Shown piece after piece: positions 19,187 to 32,100 of a stretch of DNA of 64,000 nt (positions are counted from its first letter, which is position 1; every line of letters begins with the position of its first letter). The position numbers were made by a program, and so were the translations under genes. Below the pieces are notes generated by a model. That model was not told the origin of the DNA, ran no database searches, and worked only from the letters and a program-made list of their open reading frames with translations. Origin of the DNA: Ostrinia nubilalis (lineage: Eukaryota; Arthropoda; Insecta; Lepidoptera; Crambidae); NCBI RefSeq assembly GCF_963855985.1, contig NC_087100.1, positions 7,351,001 to 7,415,000 of the forward strand. Reading direction: 5' to 3'.

Positions 19187-19588
19187 AACCGACTTCAAAT
19201 GCTTGAACACAAAAAAAAACTAAAAATTAAAAATATTGCATATAAAAAAGTTCATCCCCAATTTTCCACCCTTGGGGGTGAAATATTTTCTTCAAATTCG
19301 CATGAAACCACCCTTTTGATAATACCTATTCAACAAAAAAATAATCGTTCAAATTGATTTATAATCGGCGGAGATATTGCGTATAAAAAAGTTCATCCCC
19401 AATTTTCCACCCTTGGGGGTTGTTTTTTCTTTTATTAAATTTAAATGGGACCACCCTTGAGGTATTACCTATACGCCGAAAAAAGATTTGTTCAAATCGG
19501 TTCATAATTGGCGGAGTTATCGCGTAACAAACATAGAAAAAAAACATACGGGTCGAATTGAGAAAATCCTCCTTTTTTGAAGTCGGTT
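19187..19588. repeat. 'CCGACTTCAAA' element with internal direct repeat
   Basis: AACCGACTTCAAA at 19187-19199 is mirrored exactly by TTTGAAGTCGGTT at 19576-19588. Inside, a block of about 40 bp containing TTCATCCCCAATTTTCCACC and CCTTGGGGGT occurs at 19238 and 19379, a period of 141 bp. This is a familiar abundant repeat type in Lepidoptera. It has no coding frame. Confidence 0.75.
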
Positions 19589-20683
19589 GAAAATATGAAA
19601 TGGGTCTTAAGAGACGTAGACTTATAGTATGTATAAGTGGATATGATGAGTGCTAGAGTTAACTTGCCTAACAGAAACCTATTTTGTGAAAAATGTTATA
19701 AGTTGCTTAGAAAATACATAATCCATAATTTAAGTTACAAGTCATGAAAACTCTATATTTCAAAATATTTTGCTCTTTCGTAAAAATACGTTAATATTAT
19801 AATCTGTACAAACACACAAAATAACTCTTAAAAGAATTTCATATGTTCCAACTAATTGGGAGTTCATGGGTGAATTTTTTATCCCATATGTCTCCATTTT
19901 CATTTACGTAACGTAGAGCTTGACATTCGAAAAAATGTGGGGTAATTACTCAAAATGTCCCGTTTAAGTTACGAATAGGCCCCGTAGCGGGGAGTGCATA
20001 ATATATCAACGTCTCCGCGCTCCTTCCATAGATAAACGGATGAATGGCGCTTTAAACTTTCCTATTTGGTATCCTGTAACAAGATTGAACTCTTCATTTG
20101 GATATTATGATACTAATAAATTATTATAGAGCTTTTTTGTACATGGCAAGTTGTAGACGCTTTCACTGTCTCTATTTGGAAATGAAAGTTATACGAAACA
20201 GGTGCGCTTTTTACACGTCTGCTAACATAGAGATGATAATTTGGGTTTATATGCCATTGAAATGAATAATATTTACATATCTCTATCGCTCTATCAAGTG
20301 TGGAATATCTCCAGAGTTGATTGATATAAAAATAACTTTTGACCGCTGAAGTGCGAGTATTTTCGTCTGGGCTATCCACATGCTGCCGATCGATCGACGA
20401 TCGTGCTGACCGATTCGTTTGAAAGCTTATGATGAACCATAATAATATTTTCGAAGATAATACTAACTTATGAACTTAGAAATAAGTATGCCTTAATACT
20501 CTATGATTACGTCATATTGGCACGTATTGTATTTTATTACATGAACGTGGTTGGTTTGGAAGATGCATGTGCGATTGGTAATTTTGCAATTTCTTATGTC
20601 ATCTTGTGCCTAATCTTATCACATGTAGTCGATTTATGAAGCCCACCATGCAGCCGTATTGTAATGCAAGGGACAAACTTCAT
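19589..20683. other. AT-rich DNA, nothing recognised
   Basis: No long frame, RNA gene or element end could be identified in this stretch. Confidence 0.55.
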
Positions 20684-20803
20684 GTTCGTTCGTTTCAGCC
20701 AAATGACATCCACTGCTGGACAAAGGCCTCCCCCAAGGATTTTCACATCGACCAGTACTGCGTTTTCCGCAACCACCAATTCGTCGGTCCACCCAATGGG
20801 AGG
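20684..20803 (-). repeat. LINE ORF2 tail fragment (RTE-like)
   Basis: GTTCGTTCGTTTCAGCC, ATCCACTGCTGGACAAAGGC and CGTCGGTCCACCCAATGGGA follow the same antisense order as at 16788-17021. The middle is shortened and carries changes, so it is an independent truncated copy. Confidence 0.7.
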
Positions 20804-22979
20804 AAACTTCATTTAAGTGACTTAAGTCACGTTTGCATAATAACCATAATTAAGTAATCCCCAAAAACAATTCAGCACAACGAAAGTAAAACCACGCACA
20901 TACCTCCATTAGCGTGCTAATCGCCTTATGAATAGCATCGACTCATCGCATTTGAACGATCTACGCACCGCAAAACACAAATACTTGAGATTATCTCCAG
21001 CCATTCTTTCCCACTCGCTATTGTTGCAGTAACGGCAAAGAGAAATCTTTCAGCCGTCACACCAGCCATATGAGTGGAATAATGATGCACATAAATGCAT
21101 AAGTTTGTTACAACGCATGACTTCACAGGCATATTTTTGAACGACAGTGATTGACGTTATTCTTGTGTATAGTTTTGGTAATTAACTTGTCGACGCTCTA
21201 CTAAAGAAACGGTGTTAGGATTCATGAATTTTAATAGGACTGTTTTTGTCCTTTCATGCAAATAGGATCCCATTAATCTTTATTAGATTTCATTTACTTA
21301 TCTAGCACATTGTATCAAACATGTACCGTTTTAAAATGATGCATTTTATTCATGTTCTGCTTTATCTCTGCAGACATACCAATAAGTAAACTTTTTGTGA
21401 CTTTACAATCTGCTTAAAAACAGCGCTATCAAATTAGCATGTACCTACATAATTACGTATCAATCAAACTCAAAAGGGTCTTAAAAGCACGATACTAAAA
21501 TTGTACAAGTGTAGTGTTTTTAAAACGTAATTGTTGTAAATGTCCCGATTGTAGTGTCGCCATGGCGATAGGACGGCGACGCGACGGCGGCCGTAGATAA
21601 CCGTCCCACACCTAGTTTTTGAGTGTTTCTGTCTCATAAACACAATGTAATGCTACTGTGTAGGGAGGTAAGGTACCTACCTACTTTTATTTTTGTGCCT
21701 TTTTTAAGTAACCGTTTTGCTAATGCATACTTTTCCCCATATAAATGGTCATGTAACTACTACTATGGTCACTAATTGGTATAAAATTAACATTACATTT
21801 TGCTACTTGTAGATAAAGATGGAATTTCCATCTGTCTTTATTTAGATAAAAAACATGAAGGCTAGGTGTATACCTAAGTAAATTCGAAAGGTGTAAGTTT
21901 GATTCCGGATTCTGTTCCCTTTCTGATAAATAAGTGTTATTTCTTCCCACAAATTTAATATGTAACAACTAATGAGTTACAAGTATAGTTGATAACGTGA
22001 TAAACATGTTGTAATTACCTACTAAACAGTTGTTAGAACTAAAAAAAAGGTGTGTAGGAATAACATTATTTTTCTCAAGCAATACTAAGGTTTTTCTGTG
22101 ATTACATCTTTTGTTTCCATTAGCCCTGAAAATGTAAACACAAACTCTCGACGACGAATAAAAAATGGTCCCTAGAATAGGTAATCAAAACATAAAAGCC
22201 GAAGAAAGCGTTTCAGTCCAACTGGAATTGCCGACCTTGTACTGGAACGGCCCTACTTCTGTACTAAAAGCCTTAATAGACGTCTCTGGGAAATTAGGTA
22301 CTGAATTATTTAGATTTGAATGGTTATTTTTTTCTGTGAGGCCATTATCAAAATGGAATCACGAAAATGAAGTAATAGGATGTGACATTCGTAAAGCTCG
22401 AGCCAAATTCGGGGACTAAATATGGAAATGGTTAACAAAAATTATACCCATAAAGCTTTTTGGCTCTACTAAGTGCAAAAATATGTAGCATGATGAACTC
22501 AATAAAATGATGCCAATCAATGTCTCGCTTCACTACGCAGACGATACAATTTCCCTTTGAAACACCAGAGACTTGATATTTTCAGAAGTGGACTTGTTAA
22601 TGTCTTTTAAAGCTACTCTTACTCTCATTCTCTTTTAAAGCCAAAAAAATAGAATTAGATTATTACTAATTACTATATTCCAAATCATAGATTGATCAGA
22701 TCAATCATGTTTAGTCAGTTCAATTCACATTAATCCATTATAGTAATGATAGAGATTAAAATACTCGTAATGGATTAACATTGACATAATAGGCAAATTA
22801 TACCTACATAATAGAGTCATCATTAAATGTCATCTATTAGGTAAGGTAGCACAAACCCCCAGGGAGATTACCCCACCTTTATTCCTCAAAATTCAATTCA
22901 GAATATCCATTACCTGTTATTTGTGTTAGGTACCCAACTCATGCATCAGCGAATCTGGAGCACCGCGTGGATGCAAAAT
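20804..22979. other. AT-rich DNA with a small GC patch
   Basis: Mostly featureless. A GC-rich patch at about 21550-21600 (CGCCATGGCGATAGGACGGC and onward) stands out from the background but shows no frame or signal that I can assign. Confidence 0.5.
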
Positions 22980-23595
22980 ATACGGCCACAACAGCGTGCG
23001 CCTGACGTGCAGTGGTTACAAAATGAAAACATCCTCTATTCACACGCACCGCTCTCTCGGCCGATTGCCGAGCGCAGCGAACATCGTGCGAATGCCGAAT
23101 GCACCCGATCTTTACACGCCGCTCGTCGGCCTCCGCGCCTCAGTCCGACCACGACCGCGGGCGGGGCGGCACGCGCGGTGCGCGCCTCGCGACTATCATT
23201 GTTTTCATCTAAAACCATTGTTTAATTCCATCCGACTGCAATCGATACCACGACTGACGAAATTCACGGCCTACACGTCCAATTTGTGACAGTTGCACAG
23301 TGCTAAAACAAATCTTGTGACAATAAAGTGTTATCTACACCTACATTGGTACTCGCGAGAAGGTGGCTTATTGACAAGTGAAACTCTTTATAGTTCCATT
23401 CATCCGCAGGACTGTTCTGTTTGAATTTGTTTTATGGAACTGTAAACGTGTTAGTGATCTTTGTTGGAAAGGAAAGCATGCAAATCGATAATCGAGTGGA
23501 TGCCCACCGAGAAGTCGAGAGCTCTTGCTGTGCGGTATACTGGGTTGCATATTGATTGGGTGTACACCGGGATCACTGGATTGTCACCAATTGCG
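22980..23595 (+). promoter_or_regulatory. Candidate promoter and first exon of a host gene
   Basis: About 22980-23200 is markedly CpG- and GC-rich within an AT-rich region. It holds a GC-box-like GGGCGGGGCGG near 23160 and an arthropod initiator-like TCAGTC at 23140-23145. The sequence then returns to mixed composition and ends at a strong splice-donor match, GCG|GTGAGT, at 23595/23596. Short frames begin at 23461 and 23479, but no protein is recognised, so it would be a largely untranslated first exon. The + orientation is inferred from the donor. This is inference from composition and signals only. Confidence 0.35.
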
Positions 23596-23596
23596 G

Positions 23597-26500
23597 TGAG
23601 TTATGGCCCTAATAAGAACTTTGACAGGTGTACGGATGATTCAGGTGCGGCAATTTGGCAGAATTTATTGCAGTAAAGGGGACGAAAACATACAATAATA
23701 ATAAACAAGTTTGTTTTTATTAGAATTAACCCTATTTATTTAATAGTATAAGCATTATTTATATGTACTTTGAATGATATTTTGAGCCTATCACACAGTC
23801 AACAGACAATTTATTATAAGGTACAAAACACTACTAACATTTACTTTATTATGACATTTTGCACTTCAAAGTTTGATATTATTGATATGCATTACACATT
23901 ATCAGTATTATCTGCAGATAAAGCAACCGAATATCCCGAATCTGATAGTAAACATAACTCATTGGTACTTCTGTTATACAACAAGCACGTCACAAATTCT
24001 TAATTGTAATTTGTAAAGATAAACAAACAATAATAATAAATAACATTCTATCCCAATAATTCTCGTATAAGAAAATCACACCTAAAATTCTACGAATGAG
24101 ACAACAATAGATGAGGATTTGTTTACTTAAAACCATTGCCTAAATAACAACAATGAAGACCATAATCCCTCTTAACAATGTTTTTTCACACAGACTCTGG
24201 CACAGTTTTTGTTCACCCCAATTCTCAGGGTCGTGTCACAGTTGAAGAAATCCTGAGAAGTCTGGGCCAACTGGCAGCGTTGACCGCTGCGAATCGTTTT
24301 GTTTCTAAGTCAAGAGCAAGTCTACACGAAGTATTGTTGGCGATGACACAGAACATATGCCACATTGTTTTGAAAATAAAGCATCGTAACTCCGAATAAT
24401 TAATGCAAAAAACGCCTGTGCAAAAAGAATTAAGGGTGCCCTTGTAACCTCGCTTGTCCTTCAGTTGAGATTCAATAAACTAATCAATTGGAACAAACTG
24501 GTTTGGTTTATGATGGGGCTTAACAATGCATTGAATGTAGATGCCAATTTACTAACAGCCTATTCCTTTAAAATTTATACCATCACATAACTAAGAGTAT
24601 GTACAATGTTTGCGAGTGCGGCCGCTCACCGGTCGAAGGCAAGGTCACACAGTATGGTTCACACCATACCATTTAGGCATAGGCTATCATTAGAGAATCA
24701 TGAGAATCAATAAAAGAACTTTGAAGCACCGGGTAATCTTAAACATTTAATTGTCTACGTCCGAAAACTACAGGTTTGTAACATAATAAAAGAGGTCAAA
24801 GAAGGTTAAGAATAATCATACGGCTACCTGAGCGGCCTTGCGCCCGAGCTACGGTTACAAATGCAACAATGGGTCTGGAACGAGAACGAAACGCAGGTAG
24901 AGCAATACTGCACCAATTAAAAGATTTATCCATTCGCTGTTCTTCAAGCGAAACGTTATAATTATTTTTGAAACCTTTGAATATGTAAGTCTGTTTCTCA
25001 ATAGGAAGTCTTCGCGGATTTGATTGCTGGAATTGGAAATGACGCTACAATACGATGAATATGTAAATAATATATTAATTTTCCGCACGCATCTTGTTTA
25101 TTCCGATTTCAATAAACCTCGTCAAAAATGGTTTCTCTTCTACGTTTATAAAGCTGGTTAGAACCAGCTGTGTGAATGTATGCAAAATATTTATAGAAAT
25201 ATCACCCGTTTCCTGCCGCTTGCCGTACTGGGGTTCGAAGCAATAATAAAGCAGATTTGTTCAATAAATCTCGCTTGAGAAATTCAAAGGGACATTTGTA
25301 AAACACACCTTGCCACAAGAAGAGAAGGCAATCAGTTCTTCCACCTGGCCGGCGCACGCACACAAGGGCTAACCTGCTCGTCTGCTACTGGTATCGCCTC
25401 TTTATTCTTCAAGAAGCCACTAATTGCTTGCTGTAAAACCATAATAAACCACTCAAAGAAAGCAGTTTGGAAACTTTACAAGTATCACACAAAAGGCTAA
25501 CTCGTACCCACAGCCTGCAGTAAAATCAGCCGCCTACTTAGTGAAAAGAAAGCGATCCATTCAGCAATCGATCGATAGTGCTTGCAATTATGATTGTTCG
25601 TACGGCGAACAATTAATTCTTCGAGAGTTCGACACTATTGTCGACGGCTTTGTTTTTTTTTGCTCGCATACACTTTCTATGATTGAACAAAATCAAATTC
25701 TTTATTTGTAATGACGAAGATCCTCACTTCTATACGACTGTATGTAGGTATATTCTCGTACGGAAAGTTGTCTAATGAGACACAGTGTTCACGAGGAGAG
25801 GAACTCATCAAACTGGCCCTCCCGAATGTCCGAGTGCGTCCAAGTTTGGCAACTAGTTACGGATTGTGAGTTAATTATGTCGATACTGAGAATTTTGTGA
25901 GTTGGTGCTCCATTTGCTAATGCAAAGGAAAACGTGTTGCAATACGTACAGGTTGTTGAGATATATTTACTCAAGTGTCGGTCTTTTTGGAACTTTTCCA
26001 TATCTAAACACAAAGTAATGAAAAATTCGATACGTACCAAAACATCATTCGTTATAATTATGCAGGATTTAAAAGGCTTAACCCCGCATATCTCATTCCT
26101 GATTCACCCCATTGATATTCCGGAGAAATATCTTGTGGTCAGGAATTCCTAAGCACCTTTATGATTCATCGACTCCTGACATGTTTGTTTCTGTTTCTTT
26201 CTTTTTTGTTGTCACAATCTTTTTCCTCTACCCTTATCATTATAACCACAGCCGTAATTATCCAGGCACTTATTATTCCTAGAAATCTTCTGACAGTTTT
26301 AAGGTTTAAATTGATTTCTTGGTTTTCAGTTACTTAATTGCTTTATAAGATTACCTAGTTTATTAATACACCCAATCGTAAAAGTGTACCGCGGCAAAAG
26401 ATTTATCATGACCTTAATCTAATACTTACACGCTCTACATTTAAAACACCGGCCTGAATTCGACCTGAAACAATGTGGGTGTACATTATACTATACAATT

Positions 26501-29124
26501 AACAAAAACAGAATCGTTATGCTTAACAATCCTATTGTTGAAATACTACACAGCTGTTTTAGAAATAAAGCACATGGAAGTGGTAACAAGATTTAGGGGT
26601 TTATGATGCAAATAAAGACAAATTGAATTAGTCAAATTTTGGCTGTGAACATCCTCGCGAAAATCACGCTCGCACGCGGAGTTCGTGAGTTTATTCGCTA
26701 ATCATTTCGGAGATCCGAGTACAACTCCGTCTTTTGTTATTTGAATTAAAATTTTGACTTTTCCGTGCTAAAGATAACAAGGATCTGGCTAATGTGCATT
26801 ATATAAACAACCCCACCTGTTCCCCTCGACTAAATGTAAACGTTTCGATCCTCTTCTGTTATTTCAGGTCAACGACTCTTGCAGATGTGGTGACTTGTCG
26901 AAGTATAATTTCTTTTTTGATTTTTGGGATTTTAATTAAATGAACCTCAGGTAGGTTCAAATCATTAAAATCTCATCAAAAGAATTTCTGTTTTATGATT
27001 ATAATCACAAAATTGTTCCAAGAAAACACCACGAAAGTTTATGTCATAGATATGGGTGTAACAGACAGAGCCTGAGATGTGCGAGACACGTTTTATTGAT
27101 AAACCTAACCAAAAGAGGACCTAATAAAAGCATGAACAGGTCTAGGAGAAATTTGGGACATGATGCATAGTTTCATAACTAGATACCATGCATCCAAAAG
27201 AGGATAAACCAACTTACCGTAAATAAAAACATTTAAGATATGACTTACATTCATTATTATTCAAGTATCGCTGAGCCTCCCGCCATATTGTGTAAGCATA
27301 CAAGAGTCTGGAAGTGATTATTGAATATTATGATTAGTCACTGGCACTGCGCAAACCGTAAATCATCTTAGAAAGTTCTCATCTTATCTGGTTATAAGCG
27401 CCATAATTTATGTTGACTTTGATGTTTTGCGAGAAACAACTACACAAACAGCTGTGGGCAGTTAATGAATTTCTGATTACGGCTCTTGTTATTCTTAATG
27501 AAAATTCTTATTAATCAACGCATAATGAAATAGAGTAAGTACAATTGAGTGCTTAGCATTTTTCGTCTTAAGTATGAAAGGTAAATGTTGATAAATCAGA
27601 ACAATGTAGGTATTTTCTGACAAAGGAAATTTGATCTATTGTTTCATTGTTGTTGTTGATAGTGGTAACTATATGTATACGATAAGGACTTAACCTTGAT
27701 TTACAGTGCGAACTATATTTATTTAGCTGGCCGGTCACCCCAGAATTAACTACAGCTCACCAAGGCCAAAACAGAACTGAATGAATCACTGCCATCTCTA
27801 CAGATCTCTACTAACCTATTGCAAAACCAAAACAGCCCGCTTAATCCTCTAGCTACCAGCTACCATATTAAGTGTTACGCGTTCAAAACAGCAAGCGACA
27901 CGTGTTGTTGCCTAATATAGAGCAAGATGCATGATGTTTAATTGTCTCGTCCACTGTATGCAAAGCAACCGGTCGCAATTGGCCCGGTTTCCCACGCATT
28001 AGCGCCGGCCCACGGCCGAACCGATGCAAGTGGCATACTTCACAGTGATGAGTGACAACAAATCAACAAGAGTCATTGGCACTTCGCAGGTTAAGTGGGC
28101 ATTTTTTAAAGCTGATCTGACTAACAACCCTCGAGGATGAGGGGTCAACGTGTTAACCCTATGACGCTAAAATATAGAGTCACATTAACAAGAATAAATA
28201 ACACTTACAATTTTTTATCTATGGCAAACATAATATTCTAATTGTCTTGTGTGGGAGGCACTTCGTATGCGCAGGCAAATTATGATCCTGGTAAATGATT
28301 ATTTTTTTCCCTCTACTTCAAATGTAATTTTTTATTTTATTGACTTGTAACAATGATCAAACAATATCTCTTGGTACAAAACAAAAGAGATAAAAGTCAA
28401 TCAAATCACTCGCCAAAGAAAATATTTTTCCATTTTATGAATGAAATTAGTTACCTTATAAGCAACACATTTGGCCACAATTCGCCAAATAGCCAATATT
28501 CTTATTATAACCGATAGAAATATACAACTCCCAAGAGACTCTCGCTTACGTATCTCACCAATCGAATTCGTATTACTAAAGCACTAAAGAAACAATAGAG
28601 TGTATGGAAATGTAAACAGATTCTTGCGAGTTAATCGAATTTTAGTACCCGACACGGCTATTGGCTCAATTTGCTATCCGTATGAAACAACACAACTACC
28701 AAATATTGGTTCAATTGGTCACGTAAAATTGGTTGGGCAAGTGTTTAATTCGATTGGCCTGTGTAGTGTAAATATACTACTTTCATCAAAAAAATGTGTA
28801 GGTCAAGATTGTTGTGGTTTAAACAAGATCTTGGTTATTCTTACTCGAATCATCGCGGTGTTGAGGCCTTAACCTTGATCTGATTTTGGTTGATAAGTTT
28901 ATAACTGAGAAGTAATGACCAATGAGAGAGTATCCACGCATAGTTGGCTCTTATCCAAAAGAGCCTTAAGCGTGTGCGTGATCCATTTTTCCCAGTGGAT
29001 TGTAACGTGTATGTTGTCCTCTTATCATGTAAAAATTGGTAGAAAAAGTATATTACGAATATTAAATATACAAGCTCTGCTGTTGTTTTTTATTGGCGGT
29101 AAAGCTCTACCAACAGCTTTACAG
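23597..29124. other. AT-rich DNA, possible intron or spacer
   Basis: No convincing exon, RNA gene or transposon end was found. Several 60-100 codon frames occur but have no recognisable motif. A pyrimidine-rich acceptor-like site near 26868 leads into short frames that close quickly. Confidence 0.5.
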
Positions 29125-29157
29125 GAGCTCCAGGAGTTGCAGCGATGGAAACGAGAG
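29125..29157 (+). other. Candidate 33-nt microexon
   Basis: A pyrimidine-containing stretch ending CAGCTTTACAG is followed by 33 bases reading ELQELQRWKRE and then GTGGGG. The peptide looks like coiled-coil sequence, and the length keeps frame. The donor is weak. With no other exon anchored nearby this could be chance. Confidence 0.2.
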
Positions 29158-32100
29158 GTGGGGATAGTCCCGTAAGCTCTGCTTAGTTGATCGATGGCAA
29201 TTGGTGCTTATTTAAGAACCAAAATCTGTCTGATATACGAGTAAATCTACCTTCTGAAACGTTCACTCTAAAAACATTCTCCAGAAAATTCCATCATATT
29301 CCACCCCCGTAATATATTATAATGCATAATGATATCATTTCTTAGAATAATGTTTATGTTACGGAGCAATCAAGAATATTACTGTATATGTGACATAAAA
29401 TATGTAGTTGTATTCCGTTACCTAAAGAACTTGGGAATGGTACGAATATTTCGGTATACATTTATCGCGACCATTTAGGTTCCACTTGTGGGCTTAAGTT
29501 TGCCCTCCAAATATTTGGACGCCTACGGCTGTTTGTGTGTGCCCATAGAAATTGTTGTATCATTAAACGGCGTTTACTTACGACACTTGTTTTAGTTTGT
29601 ACACATGTTTATTGTAACGCCATTGTTTATAGTCCCACTAATTACTGGCAGAAACTGTTAACGATATAATTTTGTTGACTCTACATTTACATACGTTGTC
29701 TGACAATTAAAAGATAAGCAAGTTACTCAATTACAGAGAAAATAACAATGTAACCAGTGTATTTAAAATAATGTTTATGTACATTTCATTACTGCAACAA
29801 TCTTCAAAACTGTTTACGCGTTATTTTTATTTCCACATACCTACCTATTTCAAATAAAAATATGCTTCTTAACAAATAACAAAATTTTCCCATATCTTCT
29901 CGTAAAGTTATAATGTGCCACTAAATTCGTGACGCGTAGATTTATGTTGCGCTTGTTTTTCAACACGTCATAAATTGCTACCAAGATTTAAGTACACCAT
30001 GTCTTACACACCATTAAACAATCTTAGTTCTACTTTCTATACAGATAGATGGGAACATTTCGTTACCACTTTATACCCACCATCGATTCCTATTGCATCT
30101 CAATACCGTATGTGGTACTGTTAACATCTTAAGCTATTATGGTACTTATGTAACCCATTGTCTGTCGTGCTAAAGCCCGTGGCTACAAAAACCAGTACTG
30201 TTTTGCAACAGCTGTATATTCTAACTTTCTCCAGTTTGGCGTAATAGTTCCATTTATTTTAATAAAGTGGGATCAGAGCGAGGATCCACATTTTAAGGCG
30301 AAAACAATGAGAGAACAACGGTTGTTGTGTGCGAAGACAACTTTCTGAGATATTTTCTTATTATTAAACGCAGAATTTTCCTACTCATGTTTTTCTGTAC
30401 GCAAAGTTTCCCGAGAATTGTTTTTCTTCTCTTAATAAGCTTTTAACTCATCTGTTATAGACATCTTATCTTTGGTAAGAAGAAATTTTCTTCACACGAT
30501 TTGTGAATTATGAGAAAATTTCTCGGTTTGTCTCTCAAAAATGAGAGCTAAAAATAGAAATGTCTTCGTCTCATAACCACAGTATTCATAATAATGACTC
30601 ATAGGTCTATAGCGCATCTATATCAGGTAACTCAGTTTGTATAATAACACCGGTTCAGTGGACACCAGCCAACTTTTTGGCCATTAGTAGGCGGTTACGA
30701 TATTAACTTTGAACTCGCATTGACCGGATCGAGGTCATTGTCTGAATATTGACTTTTTGTGGGTTTACTTGATGTTTTCGAACTTAACTGTGTGAAATCA
30801 TTATCGCAAACAATGTAACAAAAACAAATATGAAATTATATTTATTTTTTCACGGTCGGTAATCTAGATTATACATAATGCCTCCAGCCAGACAAGATGG
30901 CTAGCAGATATGCCTAAAACCAAACGAAGAATAAATTTCATTTTTGTACACAATGCCAATCAGTTAATATAAATTAATAATACCAACATGTTTAATAATC
31001 TAGTTTCTATTATACAAGCTCTATTTAATTAGGGTCTAATTAATTTATTATCAGGAATTTGTTTATTTTACTGAGCAGTTAATAAAGACATTATCGTAAC
31101 TACAATATTATGTAGGCTAAGTAAAGAATTATGTTATTATTATAATTAATAAGCGTAACAAGTAAATCCTGATTAGCAAAATACATAATATATTAAATCA
31201 GCTTTCTCACCCGTTTAATACGTTTTCGTAATATCTTATTTGAAAAATTAGAACCAATTAAAGTTAAAATAATAAACATAATTAATTAAGTACCTATTAC
31301 ATATAATATTACAACAAAAACATTCGATATAACAATACGAAGTCGTATTATATTTTTATGAAGTTAAACATTATATTCGCAGCTATACTCTCTCTAGCTA
31401 TAAACTCTATAAACGCTATAAACTATATGTTGTCCCGGAAGTATGAAACAGCTTTTTTGACAAATCAAAATCAAATTGAACGAAATAGCAATGGTCACTT
31501 CAATGATGAAATAATCATTTATATCATTTTTATGTAACATTCAACTGTTCCATTCATGCTTACTTTCATTGCTCGGTAGAAATCGATTGTAATGCTCACG
31601 ATCGATATGAATCGAATAGGAAAAAGTGCAGGTGACTAAAAAAGAAATGTTTAAAATATTAGAGAACACTCGTTCTGTGTTTGTTGCCGCATTCAGTTGA
31701 GTCATTGTGATAATGCACTTCCAATTTAAGATTTCTCGAATGGAAGCTCAAGACCATAAATTGTTCTTAGTTATTTAGAAAGCACATAAGTATTTATTTG
31801 GCTGAAATTTTCGTATATTTATAAAAATGTGTTCATTTGATTTCTGTCATTCGAGCTTCTATAAAAAGACCAATAAAATAGATCATAGCTGTGACGCGCG
31901 TTGCGTTGTTTTCTTCGCGTTTCTTCCCTCAGACCTTCCAGTTACGAGTTTAGAAATATCCTGGACAGGGTCGCTCTACCAGCTCTTAGTGTGATGCTTT
32001 AGCATGACATTGGTATCATGAGCAAGCCTATTCAAGACGTCAGAAGCTGTATTTGGCTCAATTATCCGCAAATAAAAGTTTTTAGCTAAGCTGTGAACAT

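Noticed and set aside
24178..24399. 73-codon + strand frame
   Set aside because: No recognised domain, no splice or promoter signal; one of many such frames expected in 64 kb.
25190..25260. tRNA-like GGGTTCGAAGC B-box
   Set aside because: No matching A-box or cloverleaf could be drawn around it.
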